In this document: piece by piece, positions 25,657 to 34,199 of the stretch
Layout of the letters: each line of letters opens with the position of its first letter
Numbering within the stretch: position 1 is the stretch's first letter
Assembly (NCBI RefSeq): GCF_003696345.1
Contig: NZ_RFLX01000004.1
Location: forward strand, 1-64,000
Source of the DNA: Teichococcus wenyumeiae
GTDB lineage: Bacteria > Pseudomonadota > Alphaproteobacteria > Acetobacterales > Acetobacteraceae
DNA length: 64,000 nucleotides
Direction: 5' to 3'
Notes under the pieces: model-generated
Databases searched by the model: none
What the model saw: only the letters and a program-made list of their open reading frames with translations
Told to the model about the DNA's origin: nothing
Made by a program: the position numbers and the translations under genes

Positions 25657-27264
25657 TCAGGTTTTTGAGACACCCCAGAAGAACGGCGCGGGCGCTTTCA
25701 CGACGCCCGAGATGTTCTTACGCCAGGCCTGGTAGGACAAGAAAAATCCCGTAGGTGCGAAGAGGCCGAAGTCCACGGCGGCCGCATTCATCTTGTCCAC
25801 GGCCGCTTTCTCGCCCGCGATATCGCTGGCGGCGAACCATTCTTCTCGCGCAGCCTCGATGGCGTCGCTTTTGGGCCAGCCGAACCAGGCGGCATCACCA
25901 TTGGCGCGCATCGCGGTATAGGGCGCGGGATTGATGCAGTCGGCGCCGGCGTGCCAGGTGTGGAAGATGTGCCATCCCCCCTGCCTCGGCGGCGCCTTGA
26001 CGGTGCGGCGGGAGCCCACCGTGCCCCAGTCGGTCGCCACGAAATCCACATTCATGCCGATCTGCTTCAGGAGGTCGGCGCTGACATCACCGAAGGCCTT
26101 GGTGATCGGCTGATCCTGGGCCACCAGCAGCGTGACCGGCTGGCCATCGTAGCCGGCTTCGGCGAGCAGCTTCCTGGAGCCGGCGATGTCACGCCGGCCT
26201 TTCATGATCTCGCCGCCGGCCTCGGTGTAAAGAGAGGTGCCGGGCGTGAAGAAGCCGCCCATCTCCTTCCAGAGGCTCTGGTCCTCGCCGACCAGGGCAC
26301 GCATGTAGTCTTCCTGGCTGAGCGCCATCATCACGGCGCGCCGCGCCCGCGGGTCGTTGAAGGGCGCGTGGAGGTGGTTCATTCGGAAGCTGCCGACATT
26401 TCCAAGCGGATCAGCGATATCCACCTCGATATTGCGGTTCCGCCTCAGGATCGGCACGAGGTCGGCGATCGGGTTCTCCCACCAGTCCACCTCGCCATTC
26501 TGCAAGGCGGCGGAAGCGGTGGCGGGGTCGGGCATCACCACCCATTCCACCCGGTCCACCAGCACCCGCTTGCCGCCGGCAAGCCAGCTCGGCGCCTCGT
26601 CGCGCGAAACGTAGCCGTCGAACTTGGCGAAGACGGCCTTGGCGCCAGGCACCCACTCTTCACGCACGAAGCGGAAGGGGCCGGAGCCGATATACTCCGT
26701 GATCTGCTGGAAGGGATCGGTCCTGGCGACCCGCTCCGGCATGATGAAGGCGCAGGGCGCGTTGTTCTTGCCCAGCGCCAGCAGCATCTTCGGATAGGGC
26801 TTCTTCAGCACCCAGCGGAAGGTGCGGTCATCGACGGCCACAAGCTCGTTTTGCAGGGCCCGGATCATCTGGCCCATCGGGTCGCGCACGGCCCAGCGCG
26901 TCAGGCTGGCAACCACGTCCCGCGCCAGGACCGGCGCATTGTCGTGGAACTTCAGCCCGGGGCGCAGCCTGAAGGTCCAGGTCAGGCCGTCATCCGAAAC
27001 CTCCTCCGCCTCCACCATCTGGCGGCGCGGGACGATATCGGCATCGACGCCGTAGAGCGTGTCCCAGACCAGCAGCGAGGCGTTCCGGACCACATACTGG
27101 CTGCCCCAGATCGGGTCGAAATTGGCGAGGTTGGCCTGCGGCACGAAGCGCAGGGTCCGCGCCGCCGCGCCCTGGGCGAGCGCGGGCGCCGCCAGGTTGC
27201 CAGCCGATGCCAGAACGCTGCCGGCTAGGCCGGCCTTGAGGAAGGACCTTCGTTCCATCGTCAT
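25657..27264 (-). CDS. Peptide ABC transporter substrate-binding protein (SBP_bac_5), copy 1
   Basis: A 535-residue periplasmic binding protein for the downstream dppBCDF importer. The N-terminus MTMERRSFLKAGLAGSVLAS has a twin-arginine motif RRSFLK and cleavage near ALAQ, so Tat export is likely. Family blocks: SLLVWDTLYGVDADI, LRPGLKFHDNAPVLARDVVA, YIGSGPFRFVREEW. The ATG at 27264 has GGTGAG before it. It is clearly a paralogue of the next protein upstream (27438-29030): both share WDTLYG, GSGPFRF, NHLHxPFN and the closing xxFFW/LFWxV pattern. Ligand probably a peptide or amino-sugar-like solute; not resolvable from sequence. Confidence 0.92.
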   Translation of the reverse strand: MTMERRSFLKAGLAGSVLASAGNLAAPALAQGAAARTLRFVPQANLANFDPIWGSQYVVRNASLLVWDTLYGVDADIVPRRQMVEAEEVSDDGLTWTFRLRPGLKFHDNAPVLARDVVASLTRWAVRDPMGQMIRALQNELVAVDDRTFRWVLKKPYPKMLLALGKNNAPCAFIMPERVARTDPFQQITEYIGSGPFRFVREEWVPGAKAVFAKFDGYVSRDEAPSWLAGGKRVLVDRVEWVVMPDPATASAALQNGEVDWWENPIADLVPILRRNRNIEVDIADPLGNVGSFRMNHLHAPFNDPRARRAVMMALSQEDYMRALVGEDQSLWKEMGGFFTPGTSLYTEAGGEIMKGRRDIAGSRKLLAEAGYDGQPVTLLVAQDQPITKAFGDVSADLLKQIGMNVDFVATDWGTVGSRRTVKAPPRQGGWHIFHTWHAGADCINPAPYTAMRANGDAAWFGWPKSDAIEAAREEWFAASDIAGEKAAVDKMNAAAVDFGLFAPTGFFLSYQAWRKNISGVVKAPAPFFWGVSKT

Positions 27265-27437
27265 TCTCACCCCGTTCGTCACCGAAGCCAGGGGCCCTGC
27301 GAGATGCATGGCCGGATCAGGCAAACACCAAGCACGCGCCGTGCCACAATGCCGCCACAGGCGATCCGCAGGAGAGCTGCGGCATCCTCGATGAAGGCGC
27401 CGCCTCTCTCTGCCTCGGAAAAAGGCAAAGCTCGGGG

Positions 27438-29030
27438 TCAGGCCCTCTTCACGTTCCAGAACAGCGGCAGCCCCTTTGGCACGCCAACCAAGTCACGCCG
27501 GTAGGCCGTTGCCTGGAAGTACTGTCCAACAGGCAGATACGGCACATCCTGCAAAGCCTGCAGCTGGATCTGCCGCCCGATCTCCTTCTGGGCGGCAAGG
27601 TCCGGCGCCTCGAACCAGGCATTGCGCAGCTCTTCCAGCTTCGGCGCGGTCGGCCAGCCGAACCATGCGGCCTGCCCGTGCCCGCGCAGCGCCTGCTGCA
27701 CCCCCGGGTTCACCATGTCCAGGCCCGCCCAGAAGGTGAAGAACATGCTCCACCCGCCCTTCTCCACCGGCTCCCGACTGGCGCGCCGCTGCACCACCGA
27801 GCCCCAGTCGGTGGACACGAACTCGACGTTCATGCCGCATTTCTGCAGCATGTCGTTGCCCACCTGCGCCAGGGCGTTCAGCGACGGGAAGTCCGAGGCG
27901 GCGATCAGCACCACCTTCTCGCCCTTGTAGCCGGCGGCGGCGAGGTCGCGCTTCACCTTGTCAAAGTCGCGCGGGCTGGTCAGCACTTCCATGCCGGCGT
28001 TGCTGGCCAAGGGCGTCTCCGGCGGGAAGACGCCGACACCCTCGCGCCACAGCGTGCGGTCGGTGCCGATCACCGACGTCATGAAGTCTTCCTGGCTGAC
28101 CGCCCCCAGCAGGGCGCGGCGGATCGCCGGGTTGTTGAAGGGCGGGTGCAGGTGGTTGAAGCGCGCCATGCCGACCAAGCCGGTTGGGTCCGGGATTTCC
28201 AGCACGATGTCGCGGGAGCGGCGCAGCACTGGCTGCAAGTCGCCAGTCGGCTGTTCCCACCAGTCCATCTCGCCATTCTGCAGGGAAGCGGCGGCGGTGG
28301 CGGCATCCGGCATCACATGCCATTCGACGCGGTCGAAATGCACGTGCTTCGGGCCAGCAGTCCAGCTCGGGCTACCCTCGGTGCGGGGCACATAGTCGGC
28401 GAACTTCTCGTAGACCACCAGGCTGCCGGGCACCCGCTGGTCCTGCCGGAAGCGGAAGGGGCCGGAGCCGACGACCTCCTTTACGGCAGTCGCCGGATCA
28501 GTCTGGGCCAGGCGCTCCGGCATGATGAAGCAGACGGGAGTGGCGGGCTTGGCCAGCGCCTCGAACAGCAGGGGGAACGGCCGCTTCAGGCGGAAGACAA
28601 TGGTCTTGTCATCGGCGGCCGAGAGGTCATCCAGCACCGAGAACAGCACCTGCCCCAGTGCGTCCCGGGCCGCCCAGCGGCGGATGGAGGCCACGGCATC
28701 GCTGGCCCGGACCGGTTCTCCGTCATGGAACTTCATGCCGGGGCGCAGCGTCATGGTGACGCGCTTGCCGCCTTCCTCCACCACATGGCCCTCGACCATC
28801 TGGGGCTGCGGCTTGAAGTTCTCGTCCATGCCGTAGAGCGTGTCCCACACCATATAGGCATGGTTCCGGCTGACATAGGCCGTGGTGATGATGGGGTCGA
28901 CGACGGCCAGATCTGCCTGGGCGATGAACTTCAGCGTCCGGGCATTGGAGCGCTGAGCCACGGCGAAGCGCGGGAAGGCAGAGCCCATGGCGGCACCCGC
29001 GGCGCCGGCAAACAACTGGCGTCTGAGCAT
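27438..29030 (-). CDS. Peptide ABC transporter substrate-binding protein (SBP_bac_5), copy 2
   Basis: The 530-residue paralogue of the neighbouring binding protein, same strand, about 170 bp upstream of it. The N-terminus MLRRQLFAGAAGAAMGSAF resembles a Tat signal (RRQLFAG) with cleavage after AVAQ. Family blocks: AYMVWDTLYGMDENF, MTLRPGMKFHDGEPVRASDA, VVGSGPFRFRQDQ. The frame is open to 29168, but the ATG at 29030 fits the signal peptide and has GGGAGAAG upstream. The two proteins probably feed one transporter with different ligands. About 110 bp between the genes hold no other gene. Confidence 0.92.
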   Translation of the reverse strand: MLRRQLFAGAAGAAMGSAFPRFAVAQRSNARTLKFIAQADLAVVDPIITTAYVSRNHAYMVWDTLYGMDENFKPQPQMVEGHVVEEGGKRVTMTLRPGMKFHDGEPVRASDAVASIRRWAARDALGQVLFSVLDDLSAADDKTIVFRLKRPFPLLFEALAKPATPVCFIMPERLAQTDPATAVKEVVGSGPFRFRQDQRVPGSLVVYEKFADYVPRTEGSPSWTAGPKHVHFDRVEWHVMPDAATAAASLQNGEMDWWEQPTGDLQPVLRRSRDIVLEIPDPTGLVGMARFNHLHPPFNNPAIRRALLGAVSQEDFMTSVIGTDRTLWREGVGVFPPETPLASNAGMEVLTSPRDFDKVKRDLAAAGYKGEKVVLIAASDFPSLNALAQVGNDMLQKCGMNVEFVSTDWGSVVQRRASREPVEKGGWSMFFTFWAGLDMVNPGVQQALRGHGQAAWFGWPTAPKLEELRNAWFEAPDLAAQKEIGRQIQLQALQDVPYLPVGQYFQATAYRRDLVGVPKGLPLFWNVKRA

Positions 29031-29155
29031 TCGTCTAGCTTCTCCCACCCATGCGATTCTTGCGGGACGGAGGGAAGCCGAGCCCTGCACCGGACGCAAG
29101 GGGTAATCGGTCGCCCACCTCTTGGCAGACTCGGTTGGCAGGCCTATGCGGCGGC

Positions 29156-29614
29156 ATGTCACTGCCATCCCAGCCCGGCCTCCTCGGGCCTCGGCGCCTT
29201 GCCCTGGTGGGTGAATTGCTGCGCTTCGGCGTGGTCGGGACGCTCGGCTTCCTGATCGACACCGCGATGCTTTATGCCGCCCTCTCGCTTGGTGCCGGGC
29301 TCTATCTTGGCCGGGTGTTGTCCTATGTTACGGCAGCCTCGGCCAACTGGGCGCTCAACCGCGCCTGGACCTTCCGGCAGGCGGACCGCAGCCACCGGGG
29401 CCGGCAGTGGACCATGTTCCTGCTGGTTAACCTGCTGGGCTTCGTCATCAATTACGGAACTTACTTGCTGTTGATCACCCTCTGGCCAGTAGCAGCCAGG
29501 TATCCGGTGCTAGCAGTCGCGGCAGGAGCGGTAGCAGGACTTGGCGGTAATTTCCTGCTCAGCCGCCGCTTTGTTTTCCAGAAGCGTTGCAGTGACAGCA
29601 TCACAGGGAAGTGA
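29156..29614 (+). CDS. GtrA family membrane protein
   Basis: A 152-residue protein with four membrane segments: LLRFGVVGTLGFLIDTAMLY, LGAGLYLGRVLSYVTAASA, MFLLVNLLGFVINYGTYLLL and YPVLAVAAGAVAGLGGNFLL. The signature ANWALNRAWTFR after helix 2 and FLLSRRFVF at the end are those of GtrA, which helps move polyprenyl-linked sugars across the inner membrane for polysaccharide or O-antigen decoration. No glycosyltransferase is next to it, so its partner must be elsewhere. Start taken at the ATG at 29156, divergent from the binding-protein gene. Confidence 0.85.
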   Translation: MSLPSQPGLLGPRRLALVGELLRFGVVGTLGFLIDTAMLYAALSLGAGLYLGRVLSYVTAASANWALNRAWTFRQADRSHRGRQWTMFLLVNLLGFVINYGTYLLLITLWPVAARYPVLAVAAGAVAGLGGNFLLSRRFVFQKRCSDSITGK

Positions 29615-29840
29615 GAGTAAATCAATTTAAAGGGTGCAACTCCGCACCCGCGAGACTACAACGGCGCCGCTCAGAAACTTTTAAGCTGCGGCCTAACTGG
29701 ATAGACAATAGAGCCTTAGCGATATCTTGGCTATTAAGGCTCATGACCTTCTTTCTGGTGAGGCGCACGGAGTTCCCGGCTGCATGTTTCTCTCCCGCCG
29801 TCATTCCGACCTTCACCGAGGCTGAGAGCACCCGAACCGC
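29615..29840 (+). other. AT-richer intergenic region before the type I secretion genes, with an inverted repeat
   Basis: No gene is seen in these 226 bp, which are visibly less GC-rich than the surroundings. An 8-bp perfect inverted repeat GAGCCTTA (29711-29718) / TAAGGCTC (29735-29742) with a 16-bp spacer lies about 100 bp before the ABC gene. TTAAGC-N17-GACAAT upstream of it is a weak promoter candidate. A second hairpin, GGGTGC/GCACCC at 29632-29649, lacks a T tract on the plus strand. Confidence 0.4.
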
Positions 29841-31604
29841 ATGAATATCTCACCTCGTATGCCCGGTGCCGAGATCGACCCCGGCAACCTCCTGTCCCGT
29901 GCCGTTTCAGCCTGTCGCCGTGAGTTTGTGGCCGTCGGCCTGTTCAGCGGCGTGGTGAACCTGCTGCAGCTGACCGTCTCGCTGTACATGATGCAGGTCT
30001 TTGATCGGGTGCTGGCCACCCGCAGCATGGACACGCTGCTCTTCCTGACCGTCATCGCCTTCGGGGCCATCCTGCTCCTGGCGGTTCTGGAGGCCGTGCG
30101 TGGGCAGGTGATGCAGCGCGTCGCGGCCTGGATCGAGTCGCGCGTGGCGCCCGAGGGCTTCGAGCGCGCGCTGGAAGCCCAGCTCCGCGGCCGCCCCTAT
30201 CGGATGGAGGCGCTGCGGGACCTCGCGGTCTGCCGCTCCTGGCTCGGCTCTCCCGGCGCCCTGGCCGTCTATGACGTGCCCTGGGTGCCGATCTATCTCG
30301 GCGCGATCTTCCTGCTGCACCCCATCATGGGCTGCATCGCCCTGGGCGGCGCGGTGCTGCTCTTCGCGCTGACCCTGCTGAACGAATTCACCACCTCTGC
30401 CCTGCTGCGGCAGGCCAGCACCGCCAGCATGGCGGCGCAGCGCCGGTCCGACGCCATCGCCCGCAATGCCGAGGTGATCGACAGCATGGGCATGGGCCCG
30501 GCCGTGATGCAGCACTGGCGCGACAGCACGGCCCAGGTCACCGCGCCGCAGCAGAAGGCGGCTGACCGGGCCGCCGTGCTGCTCTCGGCCACCAAGTTCT
30601 TCCGCCTCGCCGTGCAGCTCGCCGTGCTCGGCATCGGCGCCTATCTGGTGCTGCAACAGGAGCTGACCTCGGGCGCCTCCATCGCCGGCTCCATCATCAT
30701 GGGCCGCGCGCTGGCGCCGGTGGAGCAACTGATCGGCGGCTGGAAGGGGCTGGTGCAAAGCCGCCAGGCCCTGAAGCGGCTGAAGGTCTTCCTGTCCATG
30801 CCGCGCATCCGCCCGCCGGGCCTGGCGCTGCCGGAGCCCGCCGGCCGCGTGGCCGCCGAGCGCGTGACCTATGCCGCGCCGGGCCAGCCGATGGCCATCA
30901 TCAAGGGTGTCTCCTTCACGCTGGAGCCGGGTGAGAGCCTCGCCATCATTGGCCCTTCCGCCGCCGGCAAGACGACCCTGATCCGCCTGCTGATAGGCAC
31001 GCTTGGGCCGACCACCGGCAACGTGCGGCTGGATGGCGCCGATGTCTTCACCTGGAAGCGCGAGGATTTCGGCCGCCACATCGGCTACCTGCCGCAGGAC
31101 GTGGAGCTGTTCGACGGCACCGTTTTCCAGAACATCGCCCGCATGGCCGATGCCGACCCGGAGGCGGTGTTCGCCGCCGCCCGGCTGGCCGGCTGCCATG
31201 AGATGATCCTGCGCCTGCCGCAGGGCTATGACACCCAGATCGGCGAAGGCGGCCAGCACCTCTCCGGCGGCCAGCGGCAGCTGGTCGGGCTGGCGCGCGC
31301 CATGTTCGGCAGCCCGAAGCTGGTGGTGCTGGACGAGCCCAACTCCAACCTCGATGGCGATGCCGAGGCGGCATTGCAGCGCGGCGTGGAGGCACTGAAG
31401 GAACGCGGCGCCACCGTGGTGCTGGTTTCGCACCGCCCGGCCCTGGTGCAGGGCGTGGATAAGGTCCTGTTGCTGAAGGACGGTGCCGTCGAGATGTTCG
31501 GCCCCCGTGCCGAGGTGCTGCGCCGCCTGATGCCGCCGCCCCGCCCTGCCACCGCCGCAACCCCACAGGCCGCAGGCCGTCTGGCTCCGGGAGGCGCCGC
31601 ATGA
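29841..31604 (+). CDS. Type I secretion system permease/ATPase (PrtD/HlyB family)
   Basis: A 587-residue ABC exporter half. The membrane domain (about residues 25-310) begins EFVAVGLFSGVVNLLQLTVS and LYMMQVFDRVLATRSMDTLL, typical of PrtD-type exporters without a C39 peptidase domain. The ATPase domain has Walker A GPSAAGKTT, signature LSGGQRQLVGLARAM, Walker B LVVLDEPNSNLD and the H-loop VLVSHRPALVQG. It overlaps the adaptor gene by 4 bp. No RTX-repeat substrate is encoded in this window, so the cargo is unknown; the outer-membrane partner could be the TolC-like gene at position 1 or another. Confidence 0.93.
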   Translation: MNISPRMPGAEIDPGNLLSRAVSACRREFVAVGLFSGVVNLLQLTVSLYMMQVFDRVLATRSMDTLLFLTVIAFGAILLLAVLEAVRGQVMQRVAAWIESRVAPEGFERALEAQLRGRPYRMEALRDLAVCRSWLGSPGALAVYDVPWVPIYLGAIFLLHPIMGCIALGGAVLLFALTLLNEFTTSALLRQASTASMAAQRRSDAIARNAEVIDSMGMGPAVMQHWRDSTAQVTAPQQKAADRAAVLLSATKFFRLAVQLAVLGIGAYLVLQQELTSGASIAGSIIMGRALAPVEQLIGGWKGLVQSRQALKRLKVFLSMPRIRPPGLALPEPAGRVAAERVTYAAPGQPMAIIKGVSFTLEPGESLAIIGPSAAGKTTLIRLLIGTLGPTTGNVRLDGADVFTWKREDFGRHIGYLPQDVELFDGTVFQNIARMADADPEAVFAAARLAGCHEMILRLPQGYDTQIGEGGQHLSGGQRQLVGLARAMFGSPKLVVLDEPNSNLDGDAEAALQRGVEALKERGATVVLVSHRPALVQGVDKVLLLKDGAVEMFGPRAEVLRRLMPPPRPATAATPQAAGRLAPGGAA

Positions 31605-32974
31605 GCATCACCACCACACCCGGCGCGCAGCCCCCGGCCCTGCCCGGCCGTGGCGGCCTGCCCCCGCTTTCTCCGGGCCAACTTGAGAACAGCCGTCCAC
31701 GCACGTCGGGTGCCGTGTGGCTGGGCATCGTGGCCATCGTCGTCTTCTTCGGCGGCTTCATCGGCTGGTCGGTGCTGGCGCCGCTGGCGGAGGCCGCCAT
31801 CGCCCCCGGGCAGATCCGCAGCGAGGGTAACCGCCGGACCATCCAGCATCTGGAAGGCGGCATCATCAGCGAAATCCTGGCGCATGACGGCGACAAGGTG
31901 AAGGCCGGCCAGGTGCTGATGCGCCTGAGCGACGCGCAGTCGGCCGCCAACCTGGAGATGCTGGTGGGCCAGCGCTGGGCGCTGCTGGCGCAGTTCGCCC
32001 GGCTGCAGGCCGAGCACCAGGGCGCCAGCGAGATCACCTTCCCGCCCGAGCTGCTCGCCGCCAGCGATGCGCGGGCACTGGAAGCCATGACCGGCCAGCG
32101 CACGCTCTTCGCGGCGCGGCAGGCCAGCCTGACCAGCCAGATCCAGGTGCTGGATGCGCGGATCGCCCAGCACGAGGCCACGGCCGTCTCCGCCCAGGCG
32201 CAGATCGGCAGCCAGAAGCGGCAGCTGGACCTGATCAAGCGGGAGGAGACGGATGTCCGGACCCTGGTCGCCCAGGGCCTGGAGCGGATGCCGCGCCTGC
32301 TGGCGCTGCAGCGCAACGCCGCCTCGCTGGAGGGCAATCTGCAGGACCTGATCGGCCAGACCGAGCGCGCCGCCGCCTCGGCCGCGGAAGCCCGCAGCCA
32401 GATGCAGCAGGTGCGTGACCAGCGGCTGGCAGAGGTTTCCACCGAGGCGCGTGAAGTGCGCGTCCGGTTGAACGAGGCCGAGGAGAAGCTGCGCGCCGCC
32501 CAGGACGTGGTGACCCGCCGCGACATCGTGGCGCCGGACGACGGCACCATCATCGCCAGCCGCTTCTTCAACCTTGGCGCCGTGGTCCGGGCCGGGGAGC
32601 CGGTGATGGAACTGGTGCCGAGCCACGACCGGCTGGTGGCGGAGGTTCAGCTCTCGCCCACGGATATCGACGTGGTCTATCCCGGCCTGCATGCCGAGAT
32701 CCGGCTGCCGGCCTTCAAGCAGCGGCTGGTGCCTTTCCTGCATGGCCGTGTCACCTATGTGGCCAGCGACGTGACGATCGATGAACGCACCCGCGCCAGC
32801 CATTACCGCGTGCAGGTGACGGTGGACGAGGACCAGCTATCGCGCTTGAAGGATGTGGAGCTTCGTGCTGGCATGCCGGTAGAAGCCCAGATCCAGACCG
32901 GCAGCCGTAGCTTCTTCCGCTACATCGCCCAGCCGGTGCTCGACAGCTTCCACCGCGCCTTCCGCGAACAGTAA
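31601..32974 (+). CDS. HlyD-family type I secretion periplasmic adaptor
   Basis: The 457-residue membrane-fusion protein is anchored by one helix (WLGIVAIVVFFGGFIGWSVL, about residues 40-60). Lipoyl-like and barrel segments follow: AIAPGQIRSEGNRRTIQHLE with GGIISEILAHDGDKVKAGQV, and RRDIVAPDDGTIIASRFFNL. Between them lies a long alpha-helical coiled coil (residues about 100-290) that reaches toward the outer membrane channel. It ends with the usual YRVQVTVDEDQL and LRAGMPVEAQIQTGSRSFFR blocks, then YIAQPVLDSFHRAFREQ. Coupled to the ABC gene by an ATGA overlap. Confidence 0.93.
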   Translation: MSITTTPGAQPPALPGRGGLPPLSPGQLENSRPRTSGAVWLGIVAIVVFFGGFIGWSVLAPLAEAAIAPGQIRSEGNRRTIQHLEGGIISEILAHDGDKVKAGQVLMRLSDAQSAANLEMLVGQRWALLAQFARLQAEHQGASEITFPPELLAASDARALEAMTGQRTLFAARQASLTSQIQVLDARIAQHEATAVSAQAQIGSQKRQLDLIKREETDVRTLVAQGLERMPRLLALQRNAASLEGNLQDLIGQTERAAASAAEARSQMQQVRDQRLAEVSTEAREVRVRLNEAEEKLRAAQDVVTRRDIVAPDDGTIIASRFFNLGAVVRAGEPVMELVPSHDRLVAEVQLSPTDIDVVYPGLHAEIRLPAFKQRLVPFLHGRVTYVASDVTIDERTRASHYRVQVTVDEDQLSRLKDVELRAGMPVEAQIQTGSRSFFRYIAQPVLDSFHRAFREQ

Positions 32975-32992
32975 CCAGCCCAAGGAGATCCA

Positions 32993-33289
32993 ATGCCTGA
33001 TCAACCGACTGTCTTCGCCGATGGCATCCTCGATGCGAGCGTAAACTTCGGCGTGGCGCGGCTGACGCTGGCGCAAACCAAGGCAGACGGCTCTCCGGCT
33101 CCCTGTGGGCAGTTGGTGATCCCGGTGGTACAGCTTCCGGCCTTCACCAATGGGCTGCTGACCCTGTTGAAGCAGATTGACGCCAAGGTGAAGCAGTCGC
33201 AGGCGCAGCAGCCCGGCAACGCGGCAGCGGCTGCGCCGCTTGGTGAAGCGGAAACGATACCCGGTGCCTTCCGCTTCTCGGGAAGCTGA
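32993..33289 (+). CDS. Small protein of unknown function in the type I secretion operon
   Basis: A 98-residue acidic-to-neutral protein, MPDQPTVFADGILDASVNFG and onward, 18 bp after the adaptor gene with AAGGAG before the ATG. No signal peptide or membrane segment is visible. The middle (QLVIPVVQLPAFTNGLLTLL, then KQIDAKVKQSQAQ) looks like a strand followed by an amphipathic helix. The last 25 residues are low complexity and end FRFSGS. I do not recognise a family. A strong terminator follows at once, so it is the last gene of the operon. Its place suggests a helper or regulator of secretion rather than the cargo, because it lacks Gly-Asp repeats; this is inference. Confidence 0.75.
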   Translation: MPDQPTVFADGILDASVNFGVARLTLAQTKADGSPAPCGQLVIPVVQLPAFTNGLLTLLKQIDAKVKQSQAQQPGNAAAAAPLGEAETIPGAFRFSGS

Positions 33290-33302
33290 GGTTCTTGAGA
33301 AA

Positions 33303-33337
33303 GGGCGGTGGCAAGCATAGCCACCGCCCTTTTTTTT
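33303..33337 (+). terminator. Rho-independent terminator of the type I secretion operon
   Basis: GGGCGGTGGC / GCCACCGCCC, perfect 10-bp stem with loop AAGCATA, followed by eight T. It separates the operon from mepA. Confidence 0.95.
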
Positions 33338-33351
33338 CAGGCGGCTGAACT

Positions 33352-34197
33352 TTGATCCCAAAGATCCGGCACCTTCTCCCGCTGCTGTTGGCCGCGTCTC
33401 TGCTCGCGGCGCCGGCCCTGGCTGCCGATCCGCCCATCAGTGCATGGGCTGGAGTGAGCCACCCGACCCCAGGCGCGCCACAGGTCATCGGAACACATGG
33501 GCTTGGCTGCATCGCCGGGGCCGTTGCCATGCCTCCGGAAGGGCCAGGGTGGGAGGTCGTGCGGCTCTCTCGCAACCGCTTCTGGGGCCATCCGGCATTG
33601 ATCGGGATGCTTCGAGACCTGAGCAGCGCCGCACGGCGCAGTGGCCTGCCGCCACTGTGGATCGGGGACCTCGGGCAGCCGCGCGGCGGCCGGATGCCCT
33701 GGGGCCATACCAGCCACCAGATCGGGCTCGATGCGGATATCTGGCTTGATGTGACGCCCCGGGCAGCAATCCCCAGAGCAGCGCGCGAATCCATCGAGGT
33801 TCCCTCGCTGGTCCGGCAGGACGGGCAGGACATCGACCCTGCCTTGTATTCTCCACGCCACGCCGCATTGATCCGCTTGGCTGCCGAACAGCCGGGCGTT
33901 GACCGGATATTCGTCAACCCGGCCATCAAGCGGGCACTGTGCCGCAGCCACGCCGGCGAGCCGTGGCTGCGTCGGGTCCGCCCCTGGGGCGGCCACGACT
34001 CGCATATGCATGTGCGGCTGCGTTGCCCTCCGGGGCAGCACAGTTGCCAGGATCAGGCGCCGGTGCCTCCAGGCGACGGCTGCGATTCGAGCCTGGACTG
34101 GTGGTTCACCCCGAGGCCCAGCCACCCTGCCCCTCGCGCTGCCGTGGCGCCGCCGCGGTTACCGGCGGCTTGCGCCGGCATCGTGGCGGCGCCTTAG
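33352..34197 (+). CDS. mepA: Penicillin-insensitive murein endopeptidase (M74, MepA)
   Basis: The 281-residue exported zinc endopeptidase cleaves D-alanyl-meso-diaminopimelyl crosslinks in peptidoglycan. The signal peptide IPKIRHLLPLLLAASLLAAP ends near ALAA. Zinc-site motifs match the M74 family: His122-x6-Asp129 (SHQIGLDADIW) and the HDSHMHVRL block with His218 and His220. Cysteines in PPGQHSCQ and GDGCDSS may form disulfides. The start is TTG at 33352, directly after the operon terminator, with only a weak ribosome site; no in-frame ATG keeps the signal peptide. The proline-rich C-terminal tail extends beyond the family core. Confidence 0.9.
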   Translation: MIPKIRHLLPLLLAASLLAAPALAADPPISAWAGVSHPTPGAPQVIGTHGLGCIAGAVAMPPEGPGWEVVRLSRNRFWGHPALIGMLRDLSSAARRSGLPPLWIGDLGQPRGGRMPWGHTSHQIGLDADIWLDVTPRAAIPRAARESIEVPSLVRQDGQDIDPALYSPRHAALIRLAAEQPGVDRIFVNPAIKRALCRSHAGEPWLRRVRPWGGHDSHMHVRLRCPPGQHSCQDQAPVPPGDGCDSSLDWWFTPRPSHPAPRAAVAPPRLPAACAGIVAAP

Positions 34198-34199
34198 GT

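Noticed and set aside
29632-29649. GGGTGC/GCACCC hairpin as a terminator of the GtrA gene
   Set aside because: There is no T tract on the plus strand, and the stem is only 6 bp.
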